The position numbers and the translations under genes were made by a program. Below, in pieces: positions 42,636 through 52,000 of a stretch of 64,000 nucleotides of DNA. The stretch comes from Curvibacter microcysteis. GTDB taxonomy: Bacteria > Pseudomonadota > Gammaproteobacteria > Burkholderiales > Burkholderiaceae_C. The notes under the pieces are model-generated. The model searched no databases. It was not told the origin of the DNA and saw nothing but the letters and a program-made list of their open reading frames with translations. The stretch lies in the NCBI RefSeq assembly GCF_028649435.1, contig NZ_JAQSIN010000002.1, one strand, 5' to 3'. Position 1 is the first letter of the stretch. Each line of letters opens with the position of its first letter.

Positions 42636-43730
42636 TCAGTTCTTGGCACCCAGGGCCAGCGCGCGGTCGCGGGCGTCTTGTTGCTCGACCTGGCTGGCCA
42701 CCTGGGTCGGCCAGCCGCCCAGGTGGCGCTGGGTCAGGGCGCTGAGGGCATCGATCCAGGCCGGGCTGTCGTTCAGGCAGGGGATGTAGTGGAAGTCTTT
42801 GCCGCCCGCGTGCAGGAAAGCTTCACGTGCTTCCTGGCTGATTTCTTCCAGGGTTTCCAGGCAGTCGCTGGTGAAGCCGGGGCAGATCACGTCCACCCGC
42901 TGGGTGCCGGCTTGGGCCAGGGCGATCAAGGTGGGCTCGGTGTAGGGCTCCAGCCACTTGGCTTTGCCAAAGCGCGACTGGAAGGTGATCTTGAAGCGGT
43001 CCGGGCGAATGCCCAGGCGTTCGGCCAGCAGGCGGCCGGTCTTGTAGCACTCGCAGTGGTAGGGGTCGCCCAGTTGCAGGGTGCGGGCCGGCACGCCGTG
43101 GAAGCTCATCACCAGCTGGTCGGGCTGGCCGTGCTCGCGCCAGTGGGCCTCCACACGGCGCGCCAGGGCTTCGATGTAGCCCGGGTCGTCGTGGTAGTGG
43201 TTGACGAAGCGCAGTTCGGGCAGGTGGCGCTGGCGCTTGCCCCAGTCCGCCACGTCGTCGAACACGCTGGCCGTGGTGGTGCCCGAATACTGCGGGTAGG
43301 CGCTGAGGATCAGGATGCGGGTCACGCCTTCGGCCTTCAGGGCGTCCAGCTGGCTGGCAATGGACGGGTTGCCGTAGCGCATGGCGTAGCGCACCAGCAC
43401 CTGGTGGCCCGCTTCGCCAAGCCAGCCTTGCAGCAGCTTGGCTTGCTTGTCGGTCCAGACCTTGAGCGGTGAGCCGTCGGGCGTCCAGACGCTGGCGTAT
43501 TTGGCGGCCGACTTGGCTGGGCGCACGCGCAAGATGATGCCGTGCAGGATGGGCTTCCAGAGCAGGGCCGGGATTTCCACCACGCGGTGGTCGCTCAGGA
43601 ACTGGCCCAGGTAGCGGCGCAGCGCCGGCGCGGTGGGTGCTTCGGGCGTGCCCAGGTTGCACAGCAGCACGCCGGTGCGGGCGGCTTGGCCGTGGCGGAA
43701 GGCAGGTTCGGGGGCAAACTTGGAGCGCAT
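42636..43730 (-). CDS. hemH: Ferrochelatase
   Basis: 364 residues. Inserts Fe2+ into protoporphyrin IX, the last heme step. Recognisable: VLLCNLGTPEAPTAPALRRYL near the start, RYAMRYGNPSI, the SFHGVPARTLQLGDPY region with the metal-binding His (E. coli-type YHGIP position), and C-terminal CPGFTSDCLETLEEI with the conserved Glu of the second metal site, then CLNDSPAWIDAL. ATG at 43730 is used; the continuation upstream runs antisense into the HAD gene. Divergent from the HAD phosphatase gene across 49 bases. Confidence 0.95.
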   Translation of the reverse strand: MRSKFAPEPAFRHGQAARTGVLLCNLGTPEAPTAPALRRYLGQFLSDHRVVEIPALLWKPILHGIILRVRPAKSAAKYASVWTPDGSPLKVWTDKQAKLLQGWLGEAGHQVLVRYAMRYGNPSIASQLDALKAEGVTRILILSAYPQYSGTTTASVFDDVADWGKRQRHLPELRFVNHYHDDPGYIEALARRVEAHWREHGQPDQLVMSFHGVPARTLQLGDPYHCECYKTGRLLAERLGIRPDRFKITFQSRFGKAKWLEPYTEPTLIALAQAGTQRVDVICPGFTSDCLETLEEISQEAREAFLHAGGKDFHYIPCLNDSPAWIDALSALTQRHLGGWPTQVASQVEQQDARDRALALGAKN

Positions 43731-43779
43731 AGAAGGGCTGGACCTGGGGATGTTCGGAATGCCGTATTCTCGGCCACCT

Positions 43780-44493
43780 ATGCTCGACCTCGCACGCATC
43801 CGGGCCATCACCCTCGATCTTGATGACACTTTATGGCCCATCTGGCCCACCATTGCCCGCGCCGAAGAGGTGCTGGCGCAGTGGTTGCGGGACCACGCCC
43901 CCCGCACCGCCGAGCTGTTTGCCCAGCCCGGTGCGCTGCGCGAGATCCGCAACCGCATGGTGGACTTGCGGCCCGACCTGCGCGCCGACCTGAGCGCGCT
44001 GCGGCGTGAGTCCATCCGCCTGGCCCTGGGGCAGGCCGGCGACCCGACCGATCTGGCCGAACCCGCGTTTGACGTTTTCTTTGCTGAGCGCCAACGCGTG
44101 ACGATGTTTGACGACGCGCACCCCAGCCTGCAATTCATGGCCGCGCGCTACCCGCTGGTGGCGGTGTCCAACGGCAATGCCGACATCGAGCAAGTGGGGC
44201 TGGCGCCGTATTTCAAGGCCGCGCTCAATGCGCGCGACTTTGGGGTGGCCAAGCCCGATCCGCGCATCTTCCACGCCGCCGCCGAGGCCGCGGGCGTGGC
44301 CCCGCACGAAGTGCTGCATGTGGGCGACGACGCCGCACTGGATGCCGTGGGCGCGCTGCAGTCAGGTTTGCAGGCCGTGTGGCTGAACCGAGAACAGCAG
44401 GCCTGGACGCATGAGCACCCGGCGCCCATGACGGTGCAGTCGCTGACCGAGCTGTGCGCCTGGCTGGGCCAATCACCTCAGTCCCCGGCCTGA
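43780..44493 (+). CDS. HAD-family hydrolase (YigB-like FMN/flavin phosphatase)
   Basis: 237 residues with all four HAD motifs: I DLDDTLW (nucleophile D15 and general acid D17 in ITLDLDDT), II VAVSNGN, III the Lys in GVAKPDPRIF and IV HVGDDAALD. The cap is a C1 helical bundle (residues ~20-100). TLWP and SNGN words resemble the YigB group, whose members dephosphorylate the riboflavin precursor 5-amino-6-(5-phosphoribitylamino)uracil. Substrate not provable. Divergent from hemH. Confidence 0.85.
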   Translation: MLDLARIRAITLDLDDTLWPIWPTIARAEEVLAQWLRDHAPRTAELFAQPGALREIRNRMVDLRPDLRADLSALRRESIRLALGQAGDPTDLAEPAFDVFFAERQRVTMFDDAHPSLQFMAARYPLVAVSNGNADIEQVGLAPYFKAALNARDFGVAKPDPRIFHAAAEAAGVAPHEVLHVGDDAALDAVGALQSGLQAVWLNREQQAWTHEHPAPMTVQSLTELCAWLGQSPQSPA

Positions 44494-44497
44494 GCCT

Positions 44498-45868
44498 TCA
44501 AACCAGGCCCAAGGCAGCGGCCCGGCCGGCGGCGCTGCCACTGAGCACGGCGCCTTCGAGCGTGGCGGGGTAGGGACCGGCGCAGTAATCGCCGCAGGCT
44601 TGCAGACCGGTCAGCACGGCTTGGCTGGGGCGTTGCAGGCCGGGCGTGCAGGCGAAGGTGGCGCGCTTCTCGACCACGGTCTGCTGCCAGTGCAGATCTT
44701 TCAGGCCCAGCGGGCTCAGTTCGGCGCGGGCTTGGCGCAGCACCTGTTGGGTCAGCAACTCGCGGTCGGTGCTGCTGGCACTGACCACCAGGGCCAACAA
44801 GCCCTGGGAGCCCCCCAACTGTCCACGGTCAAACACAAACTGGGCGGGGGCCTCGGCCTGGGGCCGCAGGGCCAGCAAGGGCGCTGGCAGGCGCAGGCCG
44901 GGCGCCTGGGCGTAGACGGTGGCAATGGCCTCAAAGCGCAGGGCACGGGCCTGTTGCACCCAGCGCTGCACCGGTCGGGCGTGGCCGTCGGCCAGGCCTT
45001 GGGCCTGTTCCAGCAAGCGGCTGGCCTCGCCTGGTGGGCAGGCCAGAATCAATTGGTCAAAGGCCTCGGTGGCGGGGGCACCCACGGTGTCGCCCAAGTC
45101 GAGCTGCCAGCGCCCGCCGCTCAAGCGCCTCAAGGTGTGCACCCGGTGGCTGCACAGCGCGCTGTGGCCCTGGACTTGCAGCCAACGGGCGGCGGCCTCG
45201 GGCCACAAAGCGCTGAGGTCGGTGCGCGGCAGCAGCAGGTGCGAGCTGCCCGAGGGCCCCGCCAGCGCATCGCGCAGCACGCGCAGGAACACCTGCCCGC
45301 TGGCTTCGCCGATGGGGGTGTTCAAGGCCGACACGCACAAGGGCTCCAGCAGGTCGGCCATGACGCGGGGACGGATGCCTTGGCACAGGTCCAGCACGCT
45401 GAGCGACGCCGGGCATTCAAAGTCGCCCCATTGCCAGCGCAAGGTGGCGCGCAGCAGCGACAGGCGATCGGCCCATGACCAGCCCACCGCCCCCAGGATG
45501 CCGGCCACGGCGTCCAGCGGCGCTGGCCAGGCGGGCAGGCGCAGGCCTTGGCCGTCGGGAAAGCGCAGGCTCAGCGGCAGGCGCAGCAAGCCCTGTTCGG
45601 GCGACACGCCGACCAGGCGCATCAAGCGCAGGCATTCGGCATAGGCACCGATCAGGATGTGCTGGCCGTTGTCCAAGCCGGCCTGGCCGGGTTCCGTGCC
45701 CAGGCGGCGCGCGCGGCCTCCCCATTGGGGCGCCGCCTCGAACAAGTGCACGCTGGCACCGCCTTGGCTGGCAGCGATGGCGGCAGCCAGGCCGGCCCAG
45801 CCGCCGCCGACCACGGCAACGCGTGGTTTGGCGGGTGCTTGCAAGGAACGAGCGGACGCCTCAGACAC
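44498..45868 (-). CDS. hpnE: Hydroxysqualene dehydroxylase HpnE
   Basis: 456-residue FAD-dependent amine-oxidase-fold protein. Rossmann FAD motif VVGGGWAGLAAAIAASQGGASVHLFEA (residues ~19-45) with GGRAR after it, and the C-terminal FAD-contact GDYCAGPYPATLEGAVLSG. This is the HpnE/squalene-associated desaturase group that reduces hydroxysqualene to squalene. The start overlaps the hpnD stop by 8 bases, so the two are co-translated. Last of hpnC-hpnD-hpnE in transcript order. Confidence 0.92.
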   Translation of the reverse strand: MSEASARSLQAPAKPRVAVVGGGWAGLAAAIAASQGGASVHLFEAAPQWGGRARRLGTEPGQAGLDNGQHILIGAYAECLRLMRLVGVSPEQGLLRLPLSLRFPDGQGLRLPAWPAPLDAVAGILGAVGWSWADRLSLLRATLRWQWGDFECPASLSVLDLCQGIRPRVMADLLEPLCVSALNTPIGEASGQVFLRVLRDALAGPSGSSHLLLPRTDLSALWPEAAARWLQVQGHSALCSHRVHTLRRLSGGRWQLDLGDTVGAPATEAFDQLILACPPGEASRLLEQAQGLADGHARPVQRWVQQARALRFEAIATVYAQAPGLRLPAPLLALRPQAEAPAQFVFDRGQLGGSQGLLALVVSASSTDRELLTQQVLRQARAELSPLGLKDLHWQQTVVEKRATFACTPGLQRPSQAVLTGLQACGDYCAGPYPATLEGAVLSGSAAGRAAALGLV

Positions 45869-46700
45869 GGCCGAGCGCCTGGACCTTCCAGGCCAGCCAG
45901 AGTTTGCGCAGCGGGGTCAGGCTGATGCGTTGGTGCAGCACCTGGAAGTTTTCGTGCTCGATCTCCCGCAGCAGGGTGCGGTAGATGCTGGCCATCATCA
46001 GGCCGGGCTTTTGCGCACGCAGGTCAGCGGCCGGCAGCAGGCTGAGGGCACGGTCGTACAGGGCATGCGCGCGTTCAGCCTGGAACTGCATCAGCTTGAC
46101 GAAGCGGTCAGAGTGCACGCGCTGCAGTACCTCGTGGGCCTTGACGTCGAATTGCTGCAATTCATTGACCGGCAGGTAGATGCGGCCGCGCATGGCGTCC
46201 TCACCCACGTCGCGGATGATGTTGGTCAGTTGGAAGGCCTGGCCCAGGGTGTGGGCGTAGTCCGTGGTGTGCGTGTCGGTCTGGCCGAAGATGCGGGCCG
46301 ACACCTCCCCCACCACGCCGGCCACCAGGTGGCAGTAACGTTGCAGGCCGGGGTAGTCCAGGTAACGGGTTTGCTCCAAGTCCATTTGGCAGCCCTGGAT
46401 CACGGCCTGAAACTGCTCCTGGCGCAGGTCGTAGACCGGCACATGGGGCATCAGGGCCTTCATCACCGGGTGGCTGGGCTGGCCGGCAAAGGCTTGGCGC
46501 ACTTCGTTTTGCCACCAGGCCAGTTTGGTGTGGGCCACGCCGCTGTCGCTGACCTCGTCGACCACGTCGTCCACCTCGCGGCAAAAGGCGTAGAAGGCCG
46601 TGATGGCGGCGCGCCTCGGCTTGGGCAGGAACAAAAAGGCGTAATAAAAGCTGCTGCCGGAGGCAGCCGCTTTTTGCTGGACGTAGTCTTCTGGGGTCAT
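45861..46700 (-). CDS. hpnD: Presqualene diphosphate synthase HpnD
   Basis: 279 residues, trans-isoprenyl diphosphate synthase fold (squalene/phytoene synthase family). First Asp-rich motif CREVDDVVDEV with D44-D48, second motif LTNIIRDVGEDAMRGRIYLP. It joins two farnesyl diphosphates to presqualene diphosphate. The SSFYYAFLFLPKPRRAAITAFY opening is characteristic of HpnD. Middle gene of the hpnCDE set, 91 bases downstream of hpnC. Confidence 0.93.
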   Translation of the reverse strand: MTPEDYVQQKAAASGSSFYYAFLFLPKPRRAAITAFYAFCREVDDVVDEVSDSGVAHTKLAWWQNEVRQAFAGQPSHPVMKALMPHVPVYDLRQEQFQAVIQGCQMDLEQTRYLDYPGLQRYCHLVAGVVGEVSARIFGQTDTHTTDYAHTLGQAFQLTNIIRDVGEDAMRGRIYLPVNELQQFDVKAHEVLQRVHSDRFVKLMQFQAERAHALYDRALSLLPAADLRAQKPGLMMASIYRTLLREIEHENFQVLHQRISLTPLRKLWLAWKVQALGRV

Positions 46701-46791
46701 GGATCTGGCTTGGCGTTCGCCCTCGATTGTCCCATCTTGTCGCCGGGGCTGGGCTCGGGTCAGTTGGAGGCGCGGGACCTGGGGGGTCTTG

Positions 46792-47724
46792 TCACATCCA
46801 CAGGCTGTGCCAGAGCATGGCGGCGTAGTCGCTGCGGCCCAGTTTGATGCGCCGGCGCAGCGGGTCGTGGCGGGGCTGACGCAGGCGCCGGATCACCTGC
46901 AGGCCACCTTGCACCACCAGGCGCAATTCCCAGCCCGCGCGCCCGGGCAGGCGGTGCACCAAGGGGGCGCCGCGCCGCATCAAGGCTTCGGCCCAGTCCA
47001 GTTGGGCTTGCACCAGGGCCTGTGTGGCCGGGGTGGATTCAAGCGCTTGCAGTTGGGCCCGGGTGACGCCGTGCTGCTGGCAGTCGGCCTCGCTGAGGTA
47101 GTGGCGCCCGCGCGGAATGTCTTGGCGCAGGTCCTGCCAGAAGTTGACCAACTGCAAGGCGCTGCAGATGTCATCACTTTGTTGCAAGGCCTCTGCATCC
47201 TGGACCTGGTGCAGGTGCAGCAGCAGGCGACCCACGGGGTTGGCCGAGCGCCGGCAGTAGTCGAGCAGGGTGGCGCGGTCGGGGTAGAGGCGCTGGGCCT
47301 GGGTCCAGGCCACGTCCTGCATGAAGGCGTCGAGCAGGTCGTCGAGCAGTTGAACAGGCCAATGCCAGGTCGCGTGCTGACGCGCCAGCGCCCCCAGCAC
47401 GCCGGTCCACAGCGCGGGTGCGGCGGCGTCCTGTTTGGCGCTCGACTCGGCGGCCCCTGAGGCTAGGGCAGCGTGCATCTGGGCCCGGTAGGCGCTCAGC
47501 TCGGACAGGCGTTGTTCGGCCGTTCCGGGGCCTTCGTCGGCCAGGTCGTCGGCCGTGCGCGCGAAATGGTAGAGCGCCGCGATCGGCGCGCGCAGGCGCG
47601 GCGGACACAACCAGGAGGCCACGGGGAAGTTCTCATAGTGGGTGACAGGCAACACTTTGGACGCGTCGACCCCAGGCGCTGCAGCCGGGCTAGGTGAGGC
47701 GTGGTGCGCTGGCTTGACATGCAT
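46792..47724 (-). CDS. hpnC: Hydroxysqualene synthase HpnC
   Basis: 310 residues, same fold as HpnD. First Asp-rich motif FARTADDLADEG (D59-D63), second LVNFWQDLRQDIPRGRHYLS. HpnC converts presqualene diphosphate to hydroxysqualene. ATG at 47724 has AAGGGA 8-13 bases upstream. The next gene upstream is the divergent RND adaptor, with a palindromic operator and promoter between them. No squalene-hopene cyclase is in the window, so squalene could feed hopanoid or other triterpene synthesis encoded elsewhere. Confidence 0.92.
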   Translation of the reverse strand: MHVKPAHHASPSPAAAPGVDASKVLPVTHYENFPVASWLCPPRLRAPIAALYHFARTADDLADEGPGTAEQRLSELSAYRAQMHAALASGAAESSAKQDAAAPALWTGVLGALARQHATWHWPVQLLDDLLDAFMQDVAWTQAQRLYPDRATLLDYCRRSANPVGRLLLHLHQVQDAEALQQSDDICSALQLVNFWQDLRQDIPRGRHYLSEADCQQHGVTRAQLQALESTPATQALVQAQLDWAEALMRRGAPLVHRLPGRAGWELRLVVQGGLQVIRRLRQPRHDPLRRRIKLGRSDYAAMLWHSLWM

Positions 47725-47743
47725 CAGAACAATCCCTTAGATT
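47714..47743 (+). promoter_or_regulatory. Candidate sigma-70 promoter of the RND genes
   Basis: TTGACA (47714-47719), 18-base spacer, TAGATT (47738-47743, four of six to TATAAT). The -35 lies inside the first codons of the divergent hpnC. The -10 region runs into the palindromic operator at 47741-47760. Confidence 0.45.
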
Positions 47744-47760
47744 ACTAACCAGTGAGTCAT
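47741..47760. promoter_or_regulatory. TetR/AcrR-type operator between hpnC and the RND genes
   Basis: ATTACTAACCAGTGAGTCAT is a 20-bp imperfect palindrome (14 of 20 positions symmetric) of the form ACT-n-AC-nn-GT-n-AGT, the kind of site recognised by TetR-family repressors of efflux pumps. It overlaps the -10 of the RND promoter. No TetR gene is adjacent. Confidence 0.5.
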
Positions 47761-47862
47761 TAATACAACTTGAAGGCCTCATTGACATCTTGTCTCTGTC
47801 GCGGCGGCGCTTCTCCGCCACTTCAAGTCCCCCCATCCGCACCTTGTACAGCAGGTTTTGTC

Positions 47863-49068
47863 ATGCCCGTCTTTGCGCTTTCTTCCCGTGCTCGAACCCT
47901 TTTGACCGGGGCCTTGAGCCTCTCGGCGGCCTTGTGGCTGGCGGGGTGCTCCAAGCCCGAACCGGCTGCTGAGCCAGTTCGCTCGGTCAAGGTGCTGACG
48001 GTAAGCCCCAGCGCGCTGGGCTCGGTGTACGAGTATTCCGGCGAGGTCAAGGCGCGCGTCGATTCTCGCCTGGGCTTTCGCGTGGCCGGCAAGATTATCC
48101 GCCGCCAGGCCGAGCTGGGTCAGCGCGTGAAGGTGGGGCAGGTCCTCGCCCAGTTGGACCCACAGGACTACCAGTTGGGTGCTGACGCTGCCCGCGCTCA
48201 AGTGGCATCGGCCCAGACCAACCGCGATCTGGCCGCTGCCGATTACCGCCGTTACAAAGAGCTGTTCGACAAGAACTTCATTGGTGGCTCGGAATTGCAG
48301 CGCCGCGAAACCACCCTCAAATCCGCCCAGGCTTCGCTGGAGCAGGCGCAGGCCCAACTCGCCAGTCAGGGCAACCAAATTGCCTACACCTCCTTGGTGG
48401 CGGATGTGGCGGGCGTGGTGACGGCCATCGAGGCCGAACCTGGCCAGGTGGTGCAGGCTGGCTCGCCGGTGGTGCGCATCGCCCAGGATGGACCGCGTGA
48501 CGTGGTCTTTGCGGTGCCAGAGGACAAGGTCGCTGGGGTCAAGGTGGGCGCCAATGTGGTGGTCAAGGTGTGGTCTGAAAACCGCCAGATTGAAGGCCAG
48601 GTGCGCGAGGTGGCGGCCAGTGCCGACCCGGTGACGCGCACCTACTCGGTCAAGGTGGCGCTGCCGAGCCAGGGCGCCCCGGCGTTGGGCGCGACCGTCA
48701 ATGTGCTGCCGCAAGGCCTGGCCCGCGCGGAAGTCGCTGTGATCAAGTTGCCCACCAGTGCCTTGCGCCAGGAAGGCCGCAAATCGGCGGTCTGGTTGCT
48801 GGACCCCAGCAGCATGATCGTGCGCCTGCAGCCGGTGGAAATTGCCACCGCAGACGGCAATGAAGCCGTCATCGCCGCGGGCCTCAAGCCCGGTGATCAG
48901 GTGGTGGTCGCGGGCGTGCACGTGCTGTCGCCAGGGCAAAAGGTCAGCCTCTACCAACCCAAAAAGGCGGTGGCCGGTGCTGCCATGAGTGAGTCCCCCA
49001 CCGCGCCCACCGCTGCCGCCGCCGACGCACCTCCCGCCGCTGCCGCTGTGGCTGGCTCGGGCAAGTGA
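47863..49068 (+). CDS. RND efflux periplasmic adaptor (membrane fusion protein), lipoprotein
   Basis: 401 residues. Signal with lipobox LAGC (acylated C29), then the HlyD-type layout: beta-barrel start VKVLTVSP, barrel/lipoyl halves, alpha-helical hairpin at about 95-165, and lipoyl half YTSLVADVAGVVTAIEAEPGQVVQAG. The ATG at 47863 gives a normal lipoprotein signal; an earlier in-frame TTG at 47770 would not. The last ~30 residues are an Ala/Pro/Thr-rich low-complexity tail. It links the RND permease 8 bases downstream to an outer-membrane channel that is not encoded here. Confidence 0.92.
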   Translation: MPVFALSSRARTLLTGALSLSAALWLAGCSKPEPAAEPVRSVKVLTVSPSALGSVYEYSGEVKARVDSRLGFRVAGKIIRRQAELGQRVKVGQVLAQLDPQDYQLGADAARAQVASAQTNRDLAAADYRRYKELFDKNFIGGSELQRRETTLKSAQASLEQAQAQLASQGNQIAYTSLVADVAGVVTAIEAEPGQVVQAGSPVVRIAQDGPRDVVFAVPEDKVAGVKVGANVVVKVWSENRQIEGQVREVAASADPVTRTYSVKVALPSQGAPALGATVNVLPQGLARAEVAVIKLPTSALRQEGRKSAVWLLDPSSMIVRLQPVEIATADGNEAVIAAGLKPGDQVVVAGVHVLSPGQKVSLYQPKKAVAGAAMSESPTAPTAAAADAPPAAAAVAGSGK

Positions 49069-49076
49069 GGCCAGAC

Positions 49077-52000
49077 ATGACGCAAGTGCAACCCAAAGAA
49101 GGCTTCAACCTCTCCAAATGGGCGCTGGATCACCCGGCGCTGACCCGCTACCTGCTGGTCGTTTTGCTGTTGCTGGGCTTTGCCGCCTACTTCCAGCTGG
49201 GCCAGGATGAGGACCCGCCGTTCACCTTCCGGGCCATGGTGGTGCGCACCTACTGGCCAGGCGCGACTGCCCAGCAGGTGGCTGAGCAAATCACGGACAA
49301 GTTGGAAAAGACCCTGCAAGAAGTGCCTTATGCGGACAAGATCCGCAGCTACTCCAAGCCGGGCGAGTCGCAGGTCATCTTCCAGATCAAAGACACCTCG
49401 CGGGCCAGCGAGGTGGCCAATGTCTGGTACCAAGTCCGCAAAAAGATTGGCGACATCCGCTACACCCTGCCCAGTGGCGTGCAGGGTCCGTTCTTCAATG
49501 ACGAGTTTGGCGACGTTTACGGCGTGATCTACGCGCTCGAATCGGACGGCTTCAGCTACGCTGAAATCAAGACTTTTGCCGATGACGTGCGCCAGTCGCT
49601 GCTGCGCGTGCCCGACGTGGCCAAGGTCGAATTGTTTGGCGTGCAGGACGAGAAGATCTTCATCGAGATCTCGCAAAAACGCCTGGCCCAATTGGGCCTG
49701 GACTTGAACGCGGTGCTGGCCCAGCTCAATGCGCAAAACGCAGTGGAGAGCGCGGGCGCCGTGCAAACCCCGCTGGACGTGGTGCAGGTGCGGGTGCAGG
49801 GCCAGTTTGAGGCCGTCGAGCAACTGCGCGCCATGCCGATCCGCGGCAGCTCGGGCAACCAGTTCCGTCTGGGCGACATTGGCACCATCACGCGCGGCTA
49901 TGTCGACCCGCCCAGCGTCAAGGTGCGCCACAACGGGCATGAAGTGATTGCGCTGGGGGTCTCCATGGCCAAGGGCGGCGACATCATCGCTCTGGGCAAG
50001 TCGCTCAAGACCGCCACGCAGCGCATCGAACAAAGCCTGCCTGCGGGCGTGAGCCTGGTGCAGGTGCAAGACCAGCCCAAGTCGGTGACCCGCTCGGTGG
50101 GTGAGTTTGTGCAGGTGTTGATCGAGGCCGTGGTGATCGTGTTGGCGGTCAGCTTCATCAGCCTGGGCTTGCACAAGCGCCCGGGGCAGAACCCGCTTTG
50201 GCGCCGTTACTACATCGACATCCGCCCCGGTCTGGTGGTGGGCATCACCATTCCCCTGGTGTTGGCCGTGACCTTTTTGGCCATGTGGTACTGGGGCATT
50301 GGCCTGCACAAGATTTCGCTGGGCTCGCTGATCATTGCGCTGGGCTTGCTGGTGGACGACGCCATCATTGCGGTGGAGATGATGGTGACCAAGATGGAGG
50401 AGGGCTACGACAGGGTGCGTGCCGCCACCTTCGCTTACGAAATCACTGCCATGCCCATGTTGACCGGCACCTTGATCACCGCCGCGGGCTTTTTGCCCAT
50501 CGGTCTGGCCAAGTCGCAAACCGGTGAATACACCTTTGCCATCTTCGCAGTGACAGTGATCGCCCTGGTGCTGAGCTGGATCGTGTCGGTTTACTTTGTG
50601 CCCTACCTGGGGGTGCTGTTGCTCAAGCGTCCGCCGCATGTGACGGCGTCGCAGGAAGGCGGCGGTCACAGCGATGGGCCGCATGAGATGTTCGACACGC
50701 CCTTCTACAAGAGCTTCCGCCGCACCGTGACCTGGTGCGTGGCGCACCGCTGGATCACGATTGGTGCCACCGTGCTGATCTTTGTGCTGGGCATCGTGGG
50801 CATGGGCAAGGTCCAGCAGCAATTCTTCCCGGATTCCAGCCGCCCTGAAATCTTGGTCGACATTTGGTTCCCTGAAGGCACCTCCTTTGCCGCCAACGAG
50901 TCGGTGACGCGCCGCGTCGAAGCCCGCCTGCGCGAAGAGGTGGGCGTCCAGAGCGTCAGCACTTGGGTGGGCTCGGGCGTGCCGCGCTTTTACCTGCCGC
51001 TGGACCAGGTGTTCCCGCAGACCAACGTCTCGCAATTCATCATCCTGCCGCAGGACCTGAAGATCCGGGAGTCGCTGCGCATCAAGCTGCCGACCCTGCT
51101 GGCCGAGGAGTTTCCTGAGGTGCGTGGCCGCGTCAAGCTGCTGCCCAACGGCCCGCCCGTGCCTTACCCGGTGCAGTTCCGCGTGATGGGTGCCAACCCG
51201 GCCCTGGTTCGCGAGCGCGCCGACGAGGTCAAGGCGGTGCTGCGCGAAAACAAGAACATGCGCGGCGTGAACGACAACTGGAACGAGTCCGTGAAGGTCA
51301 TCCGCCTGGAGGTGGACCAGGCCAAGGCGCGCGCGCTGGGGGTGACCAGCCAGGCCATCGCCCAAGCGGCGGCGGCCATCCTGACCGGTGCCTCCGTGGG
51401 TCAGTTCCGCGAGAACGACAAGCTGATCGACATCGTGCTGCGCCAACCTCTGGACGAGCGCAATGCCATCACCGACATTGCCAATGCCTACTTGCCCACG
51501 GCCTCGGGTCGCTCCATTCCGTTGACCCAGATCGCCAAGCCGGTGTTCACCTGGGAGCCAGGTGTGATGTGGCGCGAGAACCGCGACTACGCCGTGACCG
51601 TGCAGGGCGACATCGTGGAAGGCCTGCAAGGCGCCACGGTGACGGCCGAGTTGCTGCCTGAACTCAAGGCGCTGGAGGCGCGTTGGGCGGCGGCGGGGCA
51701 GGCCATCCGCATTGAGGTGGCCGGGGCGGTGGAGGAGAGCAGCAAGGGCTCGGCCTCGATCGCGGCCGGCTTGCCGGTGATGTTGTTCATCACCTTCACC
51801 CTCTTGATGCTGCAATTGCAGAGCTTCAGCCGTGCCATGTTGGTGTTCCTCACGGGCCCGCTGGGCATTGCGGGTGTGGCTGGGGCGCTGATTCTGCTGA
51901 ACCGTCCGTTTGGCTTTGTGGCCTTGCTCGGGGTGATTGCCTTGATGGGCATGATCCAGCGCAACTCGGTGATCTTGATCGACCAGATCGAGCAGGACCG

